Below, one piece after another: positions 5,678-13,463 of a DNA stretch of 64,000 nucleotides. Source of the stretch: an uncultured Acetatifactor sp. (lineage in GTDB: Bacteria > Bacillota > Clostridia > Lachnospirales > Lachnospiraceae). The notes beneath the pieces were generated by a model, which was not told the DNA's origin, made no database searches, and saw nothing but the letters and a program-made list of their open reading frames with translations. The position numbers and the translations under genes are program-made. The stretch covers positions 1 to 64,000 of the forward strand of contig CALWRA010000003.1 of assembly GCA_944383825.1 (NCBI GenBank), given 5' to 3'. The first letter of the stretch is position 1, and each line of letters begins with the position of its first letter.

Positions 5678-8293
5678 ATGTATCAGTGTCCAATCACATT
5701 TTTTACAGAAAATTTGATTTTCAATTTTGATAAAACTGCTTGGGCTGTTTATAAAATAACGGGGTTTGATTATGATTTTTTGGATGATGAGGCAAAGTTA
5801 AAAATTTTATACAAAACCGCGAGGTTTTTAAGCGGTATCATGTCAGATGCCCAGATATTGATTCTTCCTATTGAACAGGATAACAGAGAGCACTTTAATG
5901 CCTTAAGGAAAAGGATGGATAAAGAGGATCCTTTGTATGAAAGCGCGTGCTACCATGCAACAGAAACAGAAAAATATCTGGAGCGGTTTATCAGGGATAG
6001 GGGAAACGCCAACGACTATGCGACTTATATTTTGGTAAAACTGGCAGAGAGTAATGAGTATGAGCTTTTTTCGGGATTGCAGCAGGGGCTGCAGTATTTT
6101 TTGAAAGATCCTGTGAATGCAATCAATGTGTTCATGAATCTCGACACAAAAGACATATTGGAAAGCCGCTTGAATCATTGTCGGGAAATGGCTGAAAAGT
6201 GGTATTTTGCACAGAACAAAAAGCTGAAGCTAAGTCCGGTGGAGAAGGAAGAGCTGCAATGGCTGATCAAGCGGGCGGCGTACCGCGGTATCTCTCAGCA
6301 AAACCACCTTTTTTATGCGGATACGGATAAAAGTACATGGATGCCTGCCGCAGACGCTGTATATGCCGGGAATGGAGATACCATATATAAGCCGGCAGGA
6401 AAAGATATTGTCAATTTGTTTTCCGGCAGCATACATCAAGGCAAAAGACATTTAAAAATCGTGCATGAAAAAGGAAGAGTTTCGTACCAGACGTTTTTGG
6501 TGTTTACACATATCCCGGAAGTTTTAGAGCATCCGGGAAATGAATGGTTGTATATGCTGCAGCAGTTAAACCAGCAAGCTGAGGTCTGCATCCATATCAG
6601 AGCAAAGGAGTACCGAGAAGCGATCCGAAAAGTAGAAAACAAGAAAATGGAAATAGATAGCCAGATAGAGCATATCACAGAAGCGAATGCAGATATACCA
6701 GACGATCTGGCAGAGGGGAAGGAATATGCAGATATTCTGGAAGCGGAAATCAAAAGTCAGAGGGCTCCGCTTTTAGAAACATCGGTCATTATTTGCATAT
6801 CGGCAGATAATTTGGAAGAAATGGAGAAGAAAGCGGTGACCATCAGAGGGATTTATGAAGATTTATCGTTTGGTGTGGAGAGGCCGCTGGCTGATCAGCT
6901 GAAACTTTTCATGCAGTGCATACCAAGTATGGGATTGCTGCTGAAGGATTATGTAATGCCGCTTACGCCTATGATGCTCTCCAGTGGTATTTTAGGGGCC
7001 ACCCATGAGTTGGGCGACCATGTAGGCCCCTATATTGGAACCACCGGAGCCGAAGGAAAGCAGGTGTTCCTGGACATGGGACGGGCATGCTTGTTAAATA
7101 AATCTGCATCGGCTACCTTTTATGGAAACTTGGGAGTAGGGAAGTCGTTCAATGCCAATCTGTTGTTATTTTTAACGGTTTTATATGGCGGTTTTGGCCT
7201 TGTTTTTGATCCGAAAGGAGAGCGGGGGCATTGGATAAACCAATTTGATATTTTAAAAGGAATGATCTCGGTTGTAACCTTGTCGTCAGATCCGGAAAAT
7301 AAGGGGAAGCTGGATCCATATAATATGTACCATGACAATCTGGATGAAGCGGATGAGCTTGCGCTGAACGTGGTATCTGAACTACTAAAGATTGCCCCGG
7401 CGTCCATGGAATACACGGCAATTTTGGAAGCACAGAGGATTATGAGGAAGGAAAAGGTTCCTTCAATGATGAAACTGATAGAAATACTAAAGAACTTTCC
7501 AAAAACAGATGAACTATGCAAATGTGCAAAATTTTTGGCCAGGCGCTTGAGTCTGCAGGCACAAAGCGGTATGTCAAAGCTCTTGTTTGGAAATGGTTCT
7601 GAGGAGGCTATCACATTAGACAAACGCCTTAGCATCCTGCAGATTGAAAACCTCAAGATGCCCAGTCCCAATGCAACCAAAGAGGAATATAGCAATGAAG
7701 AGGTTCTTTCCATGGTGCTTATGGCAACAGCATCACATTTTGCGAAAAAATTTGCGCTGGAAAAGAGAAATGTTTTCAGCATAGTGCTTTTTGATGAATC
7801 TTGGATGCTGGGAAAAACAGCAGAGGGAGTAAAGCTTTTTGATTTTCTTTCACGTATGGGAAGATCTCTATATACGGGCTGTATCTTTAACGGGCACTCA
7901 GTAACAGATATTCCGAGCGAGGGGATTAAAAATACGATTTCATATAAGTTTTGTTTTCAGACGAATAATGACAGCGAAGCAGCAAGAATGTGCGAGTATA
8001 TGGACATGGAGCCCACGCAGGAAAACAAGGATATATTAAAGAATTTGGGCAATGGGGAATGTCTTTTTCAGGATTTAGACAAGCATATTGGAAAACTGCG
8101 TTTTGATGCTGTGTTTCAGGATGTTATCGATATATTTTCAACCACGCCAAAAACAAAAGATCAGGAAACACAGGAAGTGCTGCAAGAAAATGAGGTTGAG
8201 GAAGCTTTGTTGGAGAAAGAGCGCGAGAAAGAGGAAGAAGAACTGCTTTTTGATTTCAGTTTAGAAGAACTGCTGGCAAAGGAGACTGTATGA
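5678..8293 (+). CDS. TcpF/VirB4-like conjugation ATPase
   Basis: 871 residues from ATG 5678, with GGAGGG 5 bases upstream; the in-frame ATG at 5630 would put the hairpin inside the coding region and lacks a ribosome site. The C-terminal half is a hexameric ATPase: Walker A GNLGVGKS (483-490), Walker B ending Asp706-Glu707 (VLFDESWM), and later NNDSEAARMCEY. The N-terminal half (1-430) is the VirB4-type docking domain, with a coiled-coil-like stretch near 325-375. This is the motor of Orf16/TcpF type that powers channel assembly or substrate transfer. It overlaps the next gene by 4 bases (ATGA). Confidence 0.85.
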   Translation: MYQCPITFFTENLIFNFDKTAWAVYKITGFDYDFLDDEAKLKILYKTARFLSGIMSDAQILILPIEQDNREHFNALRKRMDKEDPLYESACYHATETEKYLERFIRDRGNANDYATYILVKLAESNEYELFSGLQQGLQYFLKDPVNAINVFMNLDTKDILESRLNHCREMAEKWYFAQNKKLKLSPVEKEELQWLIKRAAYRGISQQNHLFYADTDKSTWMPAADAVYAGNGDTIYKPAGKDIVNLFSGSIHQGKRHLKIVHEKGRVSYQTFLVFTHIPEVLEHPGNEWLYMLQQLNQQAEVCIHIRAKEYREAIRKVENKKMEIDSQIEHITEANADIPDDLAEGKEYADILEAEIKSQRAPLLETSVIICISADNLEEMEKKAVTIRGIYEDLSFGVERPLADQLKLFMQCIPSMGLLLKDYVMPLTPMMLSSGILGATHELGDHVGPYIGTTGAEGKQVFLDMGRACLLNKSASATFYGNLGVGKSFNANLLLFLTVLYGGFGLVFDPKGERGHWINQFDILKGMISVVTLSSDPENKGKLDPYNMYHDNLDEADELALNVVSELLKIAPASMEYTAILEAQRIMRKEKVPSMMKLIEILKNFPKTDELCKCAKFLARRLSLQAQSGMSKLLFGNGSEEAITLDKRLSILQIENLKMPSPNATKEEYSNEEVLSMVLMATASHFAKKFALEKRNVFSIVLFDESWMLGKTAEGVKLFDFLSRMGRSLYTGCIFNGHSVTDIPSEGIKNTISYKFCFQTNNDSEAARMCEYMDMEPTQENKDILKNLGNGECLFQDLDKHIGKLRFDAVFQDVIDIFSTTPKTKDQETQEVLQENEVEEALLEKEREKEEEELLFDFSLEELLAKETV

Positions 8294-9537
8294 AGAAAAA
8301 GGGAAAATTTTTCAAAATAGGGCTGGCAGTTGGCGGGGGATATTTTTTGCTTTTTTTCATTGTCCTTCTCTTAACTCTTCTTATCGGAGGCGGAGGAGGC
8401 GGAAGCGTAGGGGGAATCCCTATATTAGCGACCGAGGAACAGGCATATCAATACCAGTATGTTGGGGCAGAGATCGGCGTACCCTGGGATTTGGCCTTAT
8501 TAGCTGATGTGTTTTTGGCAGATCAGAACAGGGAGAATTTTTCAGGTGCTGTAGATCCTGTTTTCACATCTCTTCAGTTCTGCGTCATAGAAGAAACAAA
8601 ATCAGTGCGAATTGTTGAAGCGACAGGTGAGGTTAGTGAAAAAGGGGAAGCGGTTTATGATGTCCGGTGGGAGGATGAGGAAAGTGTGTCTTACTATGGA
8701 CTGGAAGGAGTTTTGGAATACCTTGGGGAGGATAAAAGTTGGCTGGAAGAGAAAACCATAAATGATGTCGCAGTAAAGCTAGAGGAGATCCGAAAAGGAA
8801 AAGAAACAGAGGAAGAAAAATATCGTACGGTGCTTTTTGTAAACGATGATTTTGAAAAAGTTCTAATGGATTTTGTAGGATTAACAGAGGCAAGCTGCCA
8901 GGCTGTGTTGCAGCTGCATAAGGTACATTATCTTGCTTCCCTGTATGGTTATCTTTATGTTTTTGATGAAATAGAGCTTCCGGAACTCGTAGTGGGAAAC
9001 GTCACAAGAAATGAGCTGGCCGGAGTGGCAGTGACCTTAATGAATCACCCTTACATGCTGGGAGGGAAATCCCCAGGCCCAGGATCGCCGTCCGGTCCTT
9101 TGGACTGCAGCGGATATGTAGATTGGGTTTACATACAGTGTTTTGGCGTAGGGGTAAGCAGCGGAAAAATTCCGGAAGGGGTCGCCGTGTCAGGTACCGC
9201 CCTGCAGTGGTATGCGTCTACTCCTATTGCCGAAAGTGAAATGCAGATCGGAGATCTTGCCTTTTTGTATGATCCGGCTACTCTACAGTCAGGAAAAATT
9301 AACCACGTAGGTATCTATATTGGAGAAGTAGATGGGGAGAAATATTTTATCCATTGCGCTGGACGCAGCTATGGCACAAATGATCTGCCAACAGGGAGAG
9401 TGGGGATCTCCAAAAGAACCGGGGGATCTAATAATTATAATTGCGTAACGGGAACCACGTTTGAGCCGGCCATGAAACCTTGTAATTTCAGATATTTCCG
9501 GCGACCGAATTTTTCTTTTGTGAATGATGAAGGGTAG
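8290..9537 (+). CDS. NlpC/P60 peptidoglycan hydrolase of the conjugation apparatus
   Basis: 415 residues. Membrane helix at about 9-33 (VGGGYFLLFFIVLLLTLLIG) followed by a glycine-rich linker. The C-terminal NlpC/P60 domain (about 245-410) has the catalytic Cys273 in LDCSGYVDW and the histidines in INHVGIYIG and FIHCAG. The middle (50-230) has no catalytic motif I recognise; related Tn916 Orf14 and pCW3 TcpG/TcpI proteins often carry a lysozyme-like domain there. Probable role: opening the cell wall for the mating channel. The start is coupled to the VirB4-like gene through ATGA. Confidence 0.8.
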   Translation: MKKKGKFFKIGLAVGGGYFLLFFIVLLLTLLIGGGGGGSVGGIPILATEEQAYQYQYVGAEIGVPWDLALLADVFLADQNRENFSGAVDPVFTSLQFCVIEETKSVRIVEATGEVSEKGEAVYDVRWEDEESVSYYGLEGVLEYLGEDKSWLEEKTINDVAVKLEEIRKGKETEEEKYRTVLFVNDDFEKVLMDFVGLTEASCQAVLQLHKVHYLASLYGYLYVFDEIELPELVVGNVTRNELAGVAVTLMNHPYMLGGKSPGPGSPSGPLDCSGYVDWVYIQCFGVGVSSGKIPEGVAVSGTALQWYASTPIAESEMQIGDLAFLYDPATLQSGKINHVGIYIGEVDGEKYFIHCAGRSYGTNDLPTGRVGISKRTGGSNNYNCVTGTTFEPAMKPCNFRYFRRPNFSFVNDEG

Positions 9538-9545
9538 GTGGGAAG

Positions 9546-11711
9546 ATGGGAATTATCAAAAAATTTTTATGCTTTGCCGCAATATTTTTAATAGCGTTTT
9601 TGGTTCCAATGCAAGCGGTCCATGCCTCGTCTGATGCGATCGGGAATGTAGAAAGTTTTAATTATTTGGAGGGCGAACAGAAATATTTAGGAGATCCATA
9701 TAAAGATAATTATTCTTTGGATATGAAAGAAGTGAGTTTTTCGGATGATTTTCTGGGATATATGGGAAACCAGATCCAGAACGCGTTAAATGCTCTGGCA
9801 AATGTTTTGTTTAAAATAGAATCCCTTCTATCTTATTTAACGGTGGTCATCTTTTATATGTGCTTTAATCTAAATCTTGCTGATTTGTTTGGGCCTCAGG
9901 TAAATGCAATACAACAAGCTCTGAATAATAGTATATTTCTTCCTCTTTTTTTGATTGGATGTGCGGCCGCGTTCTGTGCATTAATTGGAAGGATGCTAAA
10001 ACAGGATCTGGCCGGCGCTATTGGACAGATCGTTAAAATTATAGCTGTTGTAATGCTGTCTGTATTGGTATTTACAAAGTCTGATACTATGTTGACTGCG
10101 TGCAATAATATTACAAAGGAAATCAGCCTGGAAATATTGGTAGGAGTAAATACAGCCAATGGATATTCTCAGGATGTTTCAGACTTTGCTGCTGAGTCAG
10201 CGGGGATATTATGGCGAAACTTAGTGCACGAGCCTTGGCTGAGTATGCAATTCGGCGACACCTCCCTGATCAGGGAGGGGGAAGTAGATCAAATCTTGTC
10301 AATGGCTCCAGGGAGTGAAGAGAGAAAGGCGTTGATAGAGGATGATGAGAGAGGGTGCTTTGTATATTCCAGAGCGGGGGACCGACTGGCTTACACCTTT
10401 TTTTATTTAATTCCCTGCATCGTCAAATGTGTTGTTTATATCTTGGTTGCGTTTGTCCAGCTGGTTTTTCAGTTGCTGTCTATATTGTATACGTTTATGG
10501 CTCCATTGGTGCTTATCATATCCCTCTTTCCGAGTTACGAAGGAATATTAGGAACCTGGTTCCGAAAAATAATCGAAGCTCAGATCAGTATACTAATCAT
10601 ATCTCTCATTATTGGAATCTTGGTAAAGTTTGATGAAATGATATTTGATTGGGCGGCTCAAAACCAATATGGATGGATGGTGGCGTTGGCGGTACAGATA
10701 GCGATTTCCGTGGCTTTGTACATGAACAGGAACAGACTGCTAACAGCGCTTTCACATGTGCAAAGAGGGGTATCCAATCCAGGGTATCTGAGAAATAGAA
10801 TGAAGCTTGCGGGTAATGTATATCAGGCGGCTCCAGGAGTGGCGCGCCCATTAAAAAGGGCAGCCCATAAAACAGGCAGGGCAATGAGCGGCGCAACGAA
10901 AAATGCGGTAAAATGGGCTGGAGAGAGTGTGAACAAGCTGAACAAGCCGGTAAAATGGACTATTAATCCATTTATAATATCTCAGAGAGCGCAGGCGGAT
11001 ACGGAAGAAATGGGAAATAAAGCAAGGGAAGCTGGAGCAAAGGGTATTGTAGACGGAAAGGAGAGAAGATATAAAAAAGTTTCGTCTGGAAATGGTATGG
11101 CGCATACGATAGGTTTAACGGCAGCAGGCAGGGGGAGTATTCCAAGGCCGGTGGCGGCTGTCGTTAAAGAGGCTGAAATTGCAACGCGTAATGAAAGGCC
11201 GGGAAATGGAGAGTCTTTAAAGGAGCTTGCGGACGAAATATCCAGAAACGTCAGCCACCTTGCGTCTATTATTGAGAGTGCAGAGGATACGATCAGGGAA
11301 GAAAGTATGAAAGAAAGGAATGGAAGTGGTGACTCAAAACGACCAACGTTTATGAATGAAAAGCGAGAGCGGGAAGGGAGGGCAGAGAAAGCAAAAGAGA
11401 TCACTATAACCATGAAAGGGCCGGATGGAAAAGAGGAAAGAAAAAGTACAAAATCCTCTGAAAAAATAGATATAAAAGGTCATGAAGACGGTTTTAAAGG
11501 GGATGCGGCGAGGCCTAGATTTGCATATGAGGAATCGGAAACTACCGGACAAAAAAACAGAGAAAGCACGAATAGGACAACGGTAAGGGCGAAAACCAAA
11601 GAAATCATGAGTGATTCTGAAAGAAAAAAAGATACTATCCATAACAAAGATAAAGTGATCAGTGTCTCTCAGTATATGAAGGAAATGAGCGACTCAGATC
11701 AGAGCGTCTAA
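9546..11711 (+). CDS. TcpH/VirB6-like polytopic conjugation channel protein
   Basis: 721 residues. N-terminal signal-like helix (5-27), then at least six hydrophobic helices between about 85 and 400. These are followed by a long, highly charged cytoplasmic tail (about 440-721) rich in Lys, Glu, Arg and Ser. This is the VirB6/TrbL-like layout of Tn916 Orf15 and pCW3 TcpH, the main membrane component that contacts the VirB4-like ATPase and the NlpC/P60 protein. It is the last gene of the transfer operon and ends one base before a long palindrome. There is no counterpart of TcpB or TcpJ that I recognise. Confidence 0.8.
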   Translation: MGIIKKFLCFAAIFLIAFLVPMQAVHASSDAIGNVESFNYLEGEQKYLGDPYKDNYSLDMKEVSFSDDFLGYMGNQIQNALNALANVLFKIESLLSYLTVVIFYMCFNLNLADLFGPQVNAIQQALNNSIFLPLFLIGCAAAFCALIGRMLKQDLAGAIGQIVKIIAVVMLSVLVFTKSDTMLTACNNITKEISLEILVGVNTANGYSQDVSDFAAESAGILWRNLVHEPWLSMQFGDTSLIREGEVDQILSMAPGSEERKALIEDDERGCFVYSRAGDRLAYTFFYLIPCIVKCVVYILVAFVQLVFQLLSILYTFMAPLVLIISLFPSYEGILGTWFRKIIEAQISILIISLIIGILVKFDEMIFDWAAQNQYGWMVALAVQIAISVALYMNRNRLLTALSHVQRGVSNPGYLRNRMKLAGNVYQAAPGVARPLKRAAHKTGRAMSGATKNAVKWAGESVNKLNKPVKWTINPFIISQRAQADTEEMGNKAREAGAKGIVDGKERRYKKVSSGNGMAHTIGLTAAGRGSIPRPVAAVVKEAEIATRNERPGNGESLKELADEISRNVSHLASIIESAEDTIREESMKERNGSGDSKRPTFMNEKREREGRAEKAKEITITMKGPDGKEERKSTKSSEKIDIKGHEDGFKGDAARPRFAYEESETTGQKNRESTNRTTVRAKTKEIMSDSERKKDTIHNKDKVISVSQYMKEMSDSDQSV

Positions 11712-11744
11712 GAATTTCCCGTCTCAATTTGAGACGGGAAATTC
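11712..11744. repeat. 33-bp palindrome closing the transfer operon (GTCTCAA element, copy 1)
   Basis: GAATTTCCCGTCTC (11712-11725) and GAGACGGGAAATTC (11731-11744) are perfect 14-bp arms around AATTT, lying between the convergent channel-protein and hicB genes. It can serve as a terminator for both strands, though no T-run touches the stem. The core GTCTCAATTTGAGAC recurs with one central change at 12465-12479, so it may also be a protein-binding site. Confidence 0.6.
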
Positions 11745-11769
11745 TGGGAAGGAAAAGTTTTTTGTCCAA

Positions 11770-12180
11770 TTAAGCTTTTTGTTTTTGCTGGTAAATGGCC
11801 GTTAAAGAATCCTGGAGCACCTGGGAAAAGTTTATGTGATTTTTTTCTGCAAAGGTGTTGAGCCATGCAGGGATGGTGAGATTTTTTCGCACTGCCTTTT
11901 CTCCATGTTTTTCAATATAGGCATCCATATCCAAAACTAACATGCTTACAAAACCATCAGAAGCAGGAATGATGCTTTCCAAAGGACTTGAGGGTGGGAT
12001 TGCTTTTCCATCCTCTAATTCATCCAAAACCCAGCCAGAAGCGGCGTCAGTGGCCATTAGAATAGCATCAGCCAGAGTATCGCCCTCGCTAACGCATCCT
12101 GGCAGATCGGGAACTTCTACAGTATAACCGCCTTTTTTTTGTTCACAAGGATAAAAACAAGCCGGATAAGTTAATTTCAT
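11770..12180 (-). CDS. hicB: HicB-family antitoxin
   Basis: 136 residues. The N-terminal partial RNase-H-like HicB domain shows the family pattern: YPACFYPCEQKKGGYTVEVPDLPGC, then SEGDTLADAILMATDAASGWVLDELEDG. The C-terminal part (about 95-136, NLTIPAWLNTFAEKNHINFSQVLQDSL) looks like a ribbon-helix-helix or HTH DNA-binding domain used for autoregulation. The antitoxin blocks HicA, an mRNA-cutting toxin encoded directly upstream on the same strand with 33 bases between. The pair forms a type II toxin-antitoxin module near the element's right end, where it would favour retention of the element. Confidence 0.9.
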   Translation of the reverse strand: MKLTYPACFYPCEQKKGGYTVEVPDLPGCVSEGDTLADAILMATDAASGWVLDELEDGKAIPPSSPLESIIPASDGFVSMLVLDMDAYIEKHGEKAVRKNLTIPAWLNTFAEKNHINFSQVLQDSLTAIYQQKQKA

Positions 12181-12213
12181 AAATGCCTCCTTTATTATTG
12201 GCAGCGCCGGGAT

Positions 12214-12393
12214 TTATAGCCCGGCCTGCTTTAAAATAGATTTAATTGTTCGGGGGTCAAGATCACCGGGATGATTCGGTATTGTGACCTTGCCGGGTTT
12301 GGTGGAGTGGGTATAAGAGTAATGAGAACCTCTTGCCTTTTTAAACCGCCATCCATCGGCTAAGATTATTTTTTCTATTTCCCGGAATTTCAT
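12214..12393 (-). CDS. hicA: HicA-family mRNA interferase toxin
   Basis: 59 residues, read leftward from ATG 12393 with AAGGAGG 8 bases upstream. The sequence MKFREIEKIILADGWRFKK followed by GSHYSYTHSTKPGKVTIPNH is the double-stranded-RNA-binding-like HicA fold. The catalytic His is in GSHYSY, and the family end DLDPRTIKSILKQAGL is present. Full length for the family. HicA cleaves mRNA when free of HicB. Transcribed first in the hicA-hicB operon from a near-consensus promoter. Confidence 0.9.
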   Translation of the reverse strand: MKFREIEKIILADGWRFKKARGSHYSYTHSTKPGKVTIPNHPGDLDPRTIKSILKQAGL

Positions 12394-12415
12394 CTCGCAA
12401 CCTCCTTATGCTTAC

Positions 12416-12444
12416 ATTATACGTATTATGCGCATAATTGTCAA
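12416..12444 (-). promoter_or_regulatory. hicAB promoter with 14-bp palindromic operator in the spacer
   Basis: Minus strand -35 TTGACA (12444-12439) and -10 TATAAT (12421-12416), both perfect, with exactly 17 bases between. The spacer contains the perfect palindrome ATTATGCGCATAAT (12425-12438), abutting the -35. This is an ideal place for HicB or the HicAB complex to repress transcription (inference). Confidence 0.8.
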
Positions 12445-12464
12445 GGAGATATTGAAAATTTCTT

Positions 12465-12479
12465 GTCTCAAATTGAGAC
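12465..12479. repeat. GTCTCAA palindrome, copy 2
   Basis: GTCTCAAATTGAGAC, a 15-bp palindrome identical to the core at 11721-11735 except for the central base, placed just upstream of the hicAB promoter. The two copies therefore bracket hicAB, 744 bp apart. From 12480 to 12597 I see no gene. Confidence 0.55.
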
Positions 12480-12597
12480 GGAAGAGTTTGGCTCTTTCCA
12501 CGTTTTCTTTAATTATTAAGAAATAGTCATTTTGATTTTCTTTACCAAACCTCACGTTCTTGTCAAGATTTTGCTTATAATATATCCATGTACGAAT

Positions 12598-12719
12598 GAA
12601 AATCCGGGGATCTTGCTTGCAAAACGGGACTTTCATTTACAAAGTGGGAATCTCGCTTACAAAACAAGATTTTAAATTACAAAAAGAGATTCTTGGACTA
12701 CAAACGGGACTCTCAGCTT
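12598..12719. repeat. Six degenerate 20-bp direct repeats (iteron-like array)
   Basis: Six head-to-tail units start at 12598, 12619, 12639, 12659, 12679 and 12700, each 20-21 bp. They have the shape ACAAA(A/C)-GGGA-(T/C)TCT-CGCTT; the best conserved parts are ACAAA and GGGAnTCT. Units 2, 3 and 6 are closest to each other and units 4 and 5 have diverged. There are no spacers, so this is not a CRISPR. Contiguous 20-bp repeats are typical binding arrays of a plasmid replication initiator. No Rep gene is visible within the window. Confidence 0.6.
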
Positions 12720-12791
12720 ACTATTAACCCCGGAGTGTCAAATAGTGTCACTATCTATTGTAAAAAACATTATATATATTAAATATATAAA

Positions 12792-12820
12792 TTGACAAAA
12801 TATAAATTATAATGTATCCT
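12792..12820 (+). promoter_or_regulatory. Probable promoter of the XRE regulator gene
   Basis: TTGACA (12792-12797), 17 bases, TATCCT (12815-12820), in very A/T-rich DNA. TTGACAAAATATAAA recurs at 13125 at the next promoter, suggesting shared control. A palindrome ATAGTG-T-CACTAT lies upstream at 12742-12754. Confidence 0.5.
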
Positions 12821-12845
12821 ATAATTAGGAAAGGAGGTGTATGCA

Positions 12846-13064
12846 ATGGATATTTTAGAATATATAAATTTGTGTAGAGTAAAACGGGGGAATATGTCCG
12901 GGGCCGAATTGGCGAGGAGAACTGGACAGAGTCCACAGAACATGAACAATAAATATAAGAGAAATACATTTAAAGTATCAGAATTGGAAAAGGTTGCAGA
13001 AGCTTTAGATGCAGAACTGAAGATTCAATTTATTGACAAAGCAACAGGCAAACCTATTATATAA
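12846..13064 (+). CDS. XRE/Cro-CI-family helix-turn-helix regulator
   Basis: 72 residues from ATG 12846, with AAAGGAGGTG 7 bases upstream. The in-frame GTG at 12837 lies inside the ribosome site and is rejected. The fold is a single HTH domain: MSGAELARRTGQSPQNMNNKYKRN is the helix-turn-helix, followed by FKVSELEKVAEALDAELKIQFID. Such one-domain regulators usually repress their own and neighbouring promoters in mobile elements. It likely acts at the matched TTGACAAAATATAAA promoters before itself and before the next small genes. Confidence 0.85.
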   Translation: MDILEYINLCRVKRGNMSGAELARRTGQSPQNMNNKYKRNTFKVSELEKVAEALDAELKIQFIDKATGKPII

Positions 13065-13098
13065 AATTTATTATACTTTATATAATAAAAACGGAAAA

Positions 13099-13149
13099 AA
13101 TATAAAAAATAGTATACAATAATGTTGACAAAATATAAAAAATAGTGTA
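13099..13149 (+). repeat. Two 18-bp direct repeats, 33 bp apart, overlapping a promoter
   Basis: AATATAAAAAATAGTATA at 13099-13116 recurs as AATATAAAAAATAGTGTA at 13132-13149 (17 of 18 identical). The second copy spans the spacer and start of the -10 of the promoter below. A 33-bp period is close to three helical turns, so a regulator could bind both on one face of the DNA. Confidence 0.5.
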
Positions 13150-13153
13150 TAGT
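13125..13153 (+). promoter_or_regulatory. Promoter of the two very small genes
   Basis: TTGACA (13125-13130), 17 bases, TATAGT (13148-13153): perfect -35, near-perfect -10. An AGGAGGG ribosome site follows at 13163-13169. Confidence 0.6.
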
Positions 13154-13177
13154 ATAATTGTCAGGAGGGAAAGCCAA

Positions 13178-13237
13178 GTGACAATAACCGACAGGCAGAG
13201 GGCAAGCAAAGCCTTTAGGGGAAAGGATAGAGTATGA
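13178..13237 (+). CDS. 19-residue leader-like peptide
   Basis: GTG start 8 bases after AGGAGGG, product of 19 residues (MTITDRQRASKAFRGKDRV), strongly basic. Its stop overlaps the next start as ATGA. The good ribosome site and overlap suggest a translated leader that couples to the next gene, but so short a frame could be chance. Confidence 0.35.
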   Translation: MTITDRQRASKAFRGKDRV

Positions 13238-13386
13238 AAGAGATGGGAATGACTGATAGCCAATTCAAGGCTTTTGTAAGATTTCTAATTGATGCGCTGG
13301 AAGATGCAAGAGAAGAAAAAGGAGAAAACAAAGATAAAAAGCTGGACAAAATTCTTGAAAATCTCCAAAGCAGCTTAGAAGACTGA
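13234..13386 (+). CDS. 50-residue acidic hypothetical protein
   Basis: 50 residues from ATG 13234: MKEMGMTDSQFKAFVRFLIDA, then a Lys/Glu-rich, probably helical remainder ending LQSSLED. A ribosome site (GGGGAAAGG) is 8 bases upstream. The pattern 'MTDxQF...' then a charged helix is common among tiny unassigned genes of Firmicutes mobile elements; no function is known to me. A hairpin GGGCGG/CCGCCC at 13404-13422 follows without a T-run. Confidence 0.55.
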   Translation: MKEMGMTDSQFKAFVRFLIDALEDAREEKGENKDKKLDKILENLQSSLED

Positions 13387-13463
13387 ATGGAATAAGACAG
13401 AAAGGGCGGCTTGCTACCGCCCCAACCGTAAAAATAGTATATTTTAAAAAGGTAGGAAAAGGT

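Noticed and set aside
12412..12636. 74-codon minus-strand frame
   Set aside because: It runs through the iteron array, the GTCTCAA palindrome and the hicAB promoter, has no ribosome site and no recognisable domain.
12598..12719. CRISPR array
   Set aside because: The 20-bp units are contiguous with no spacers and are degenerate, and there are no cas genes in the window.
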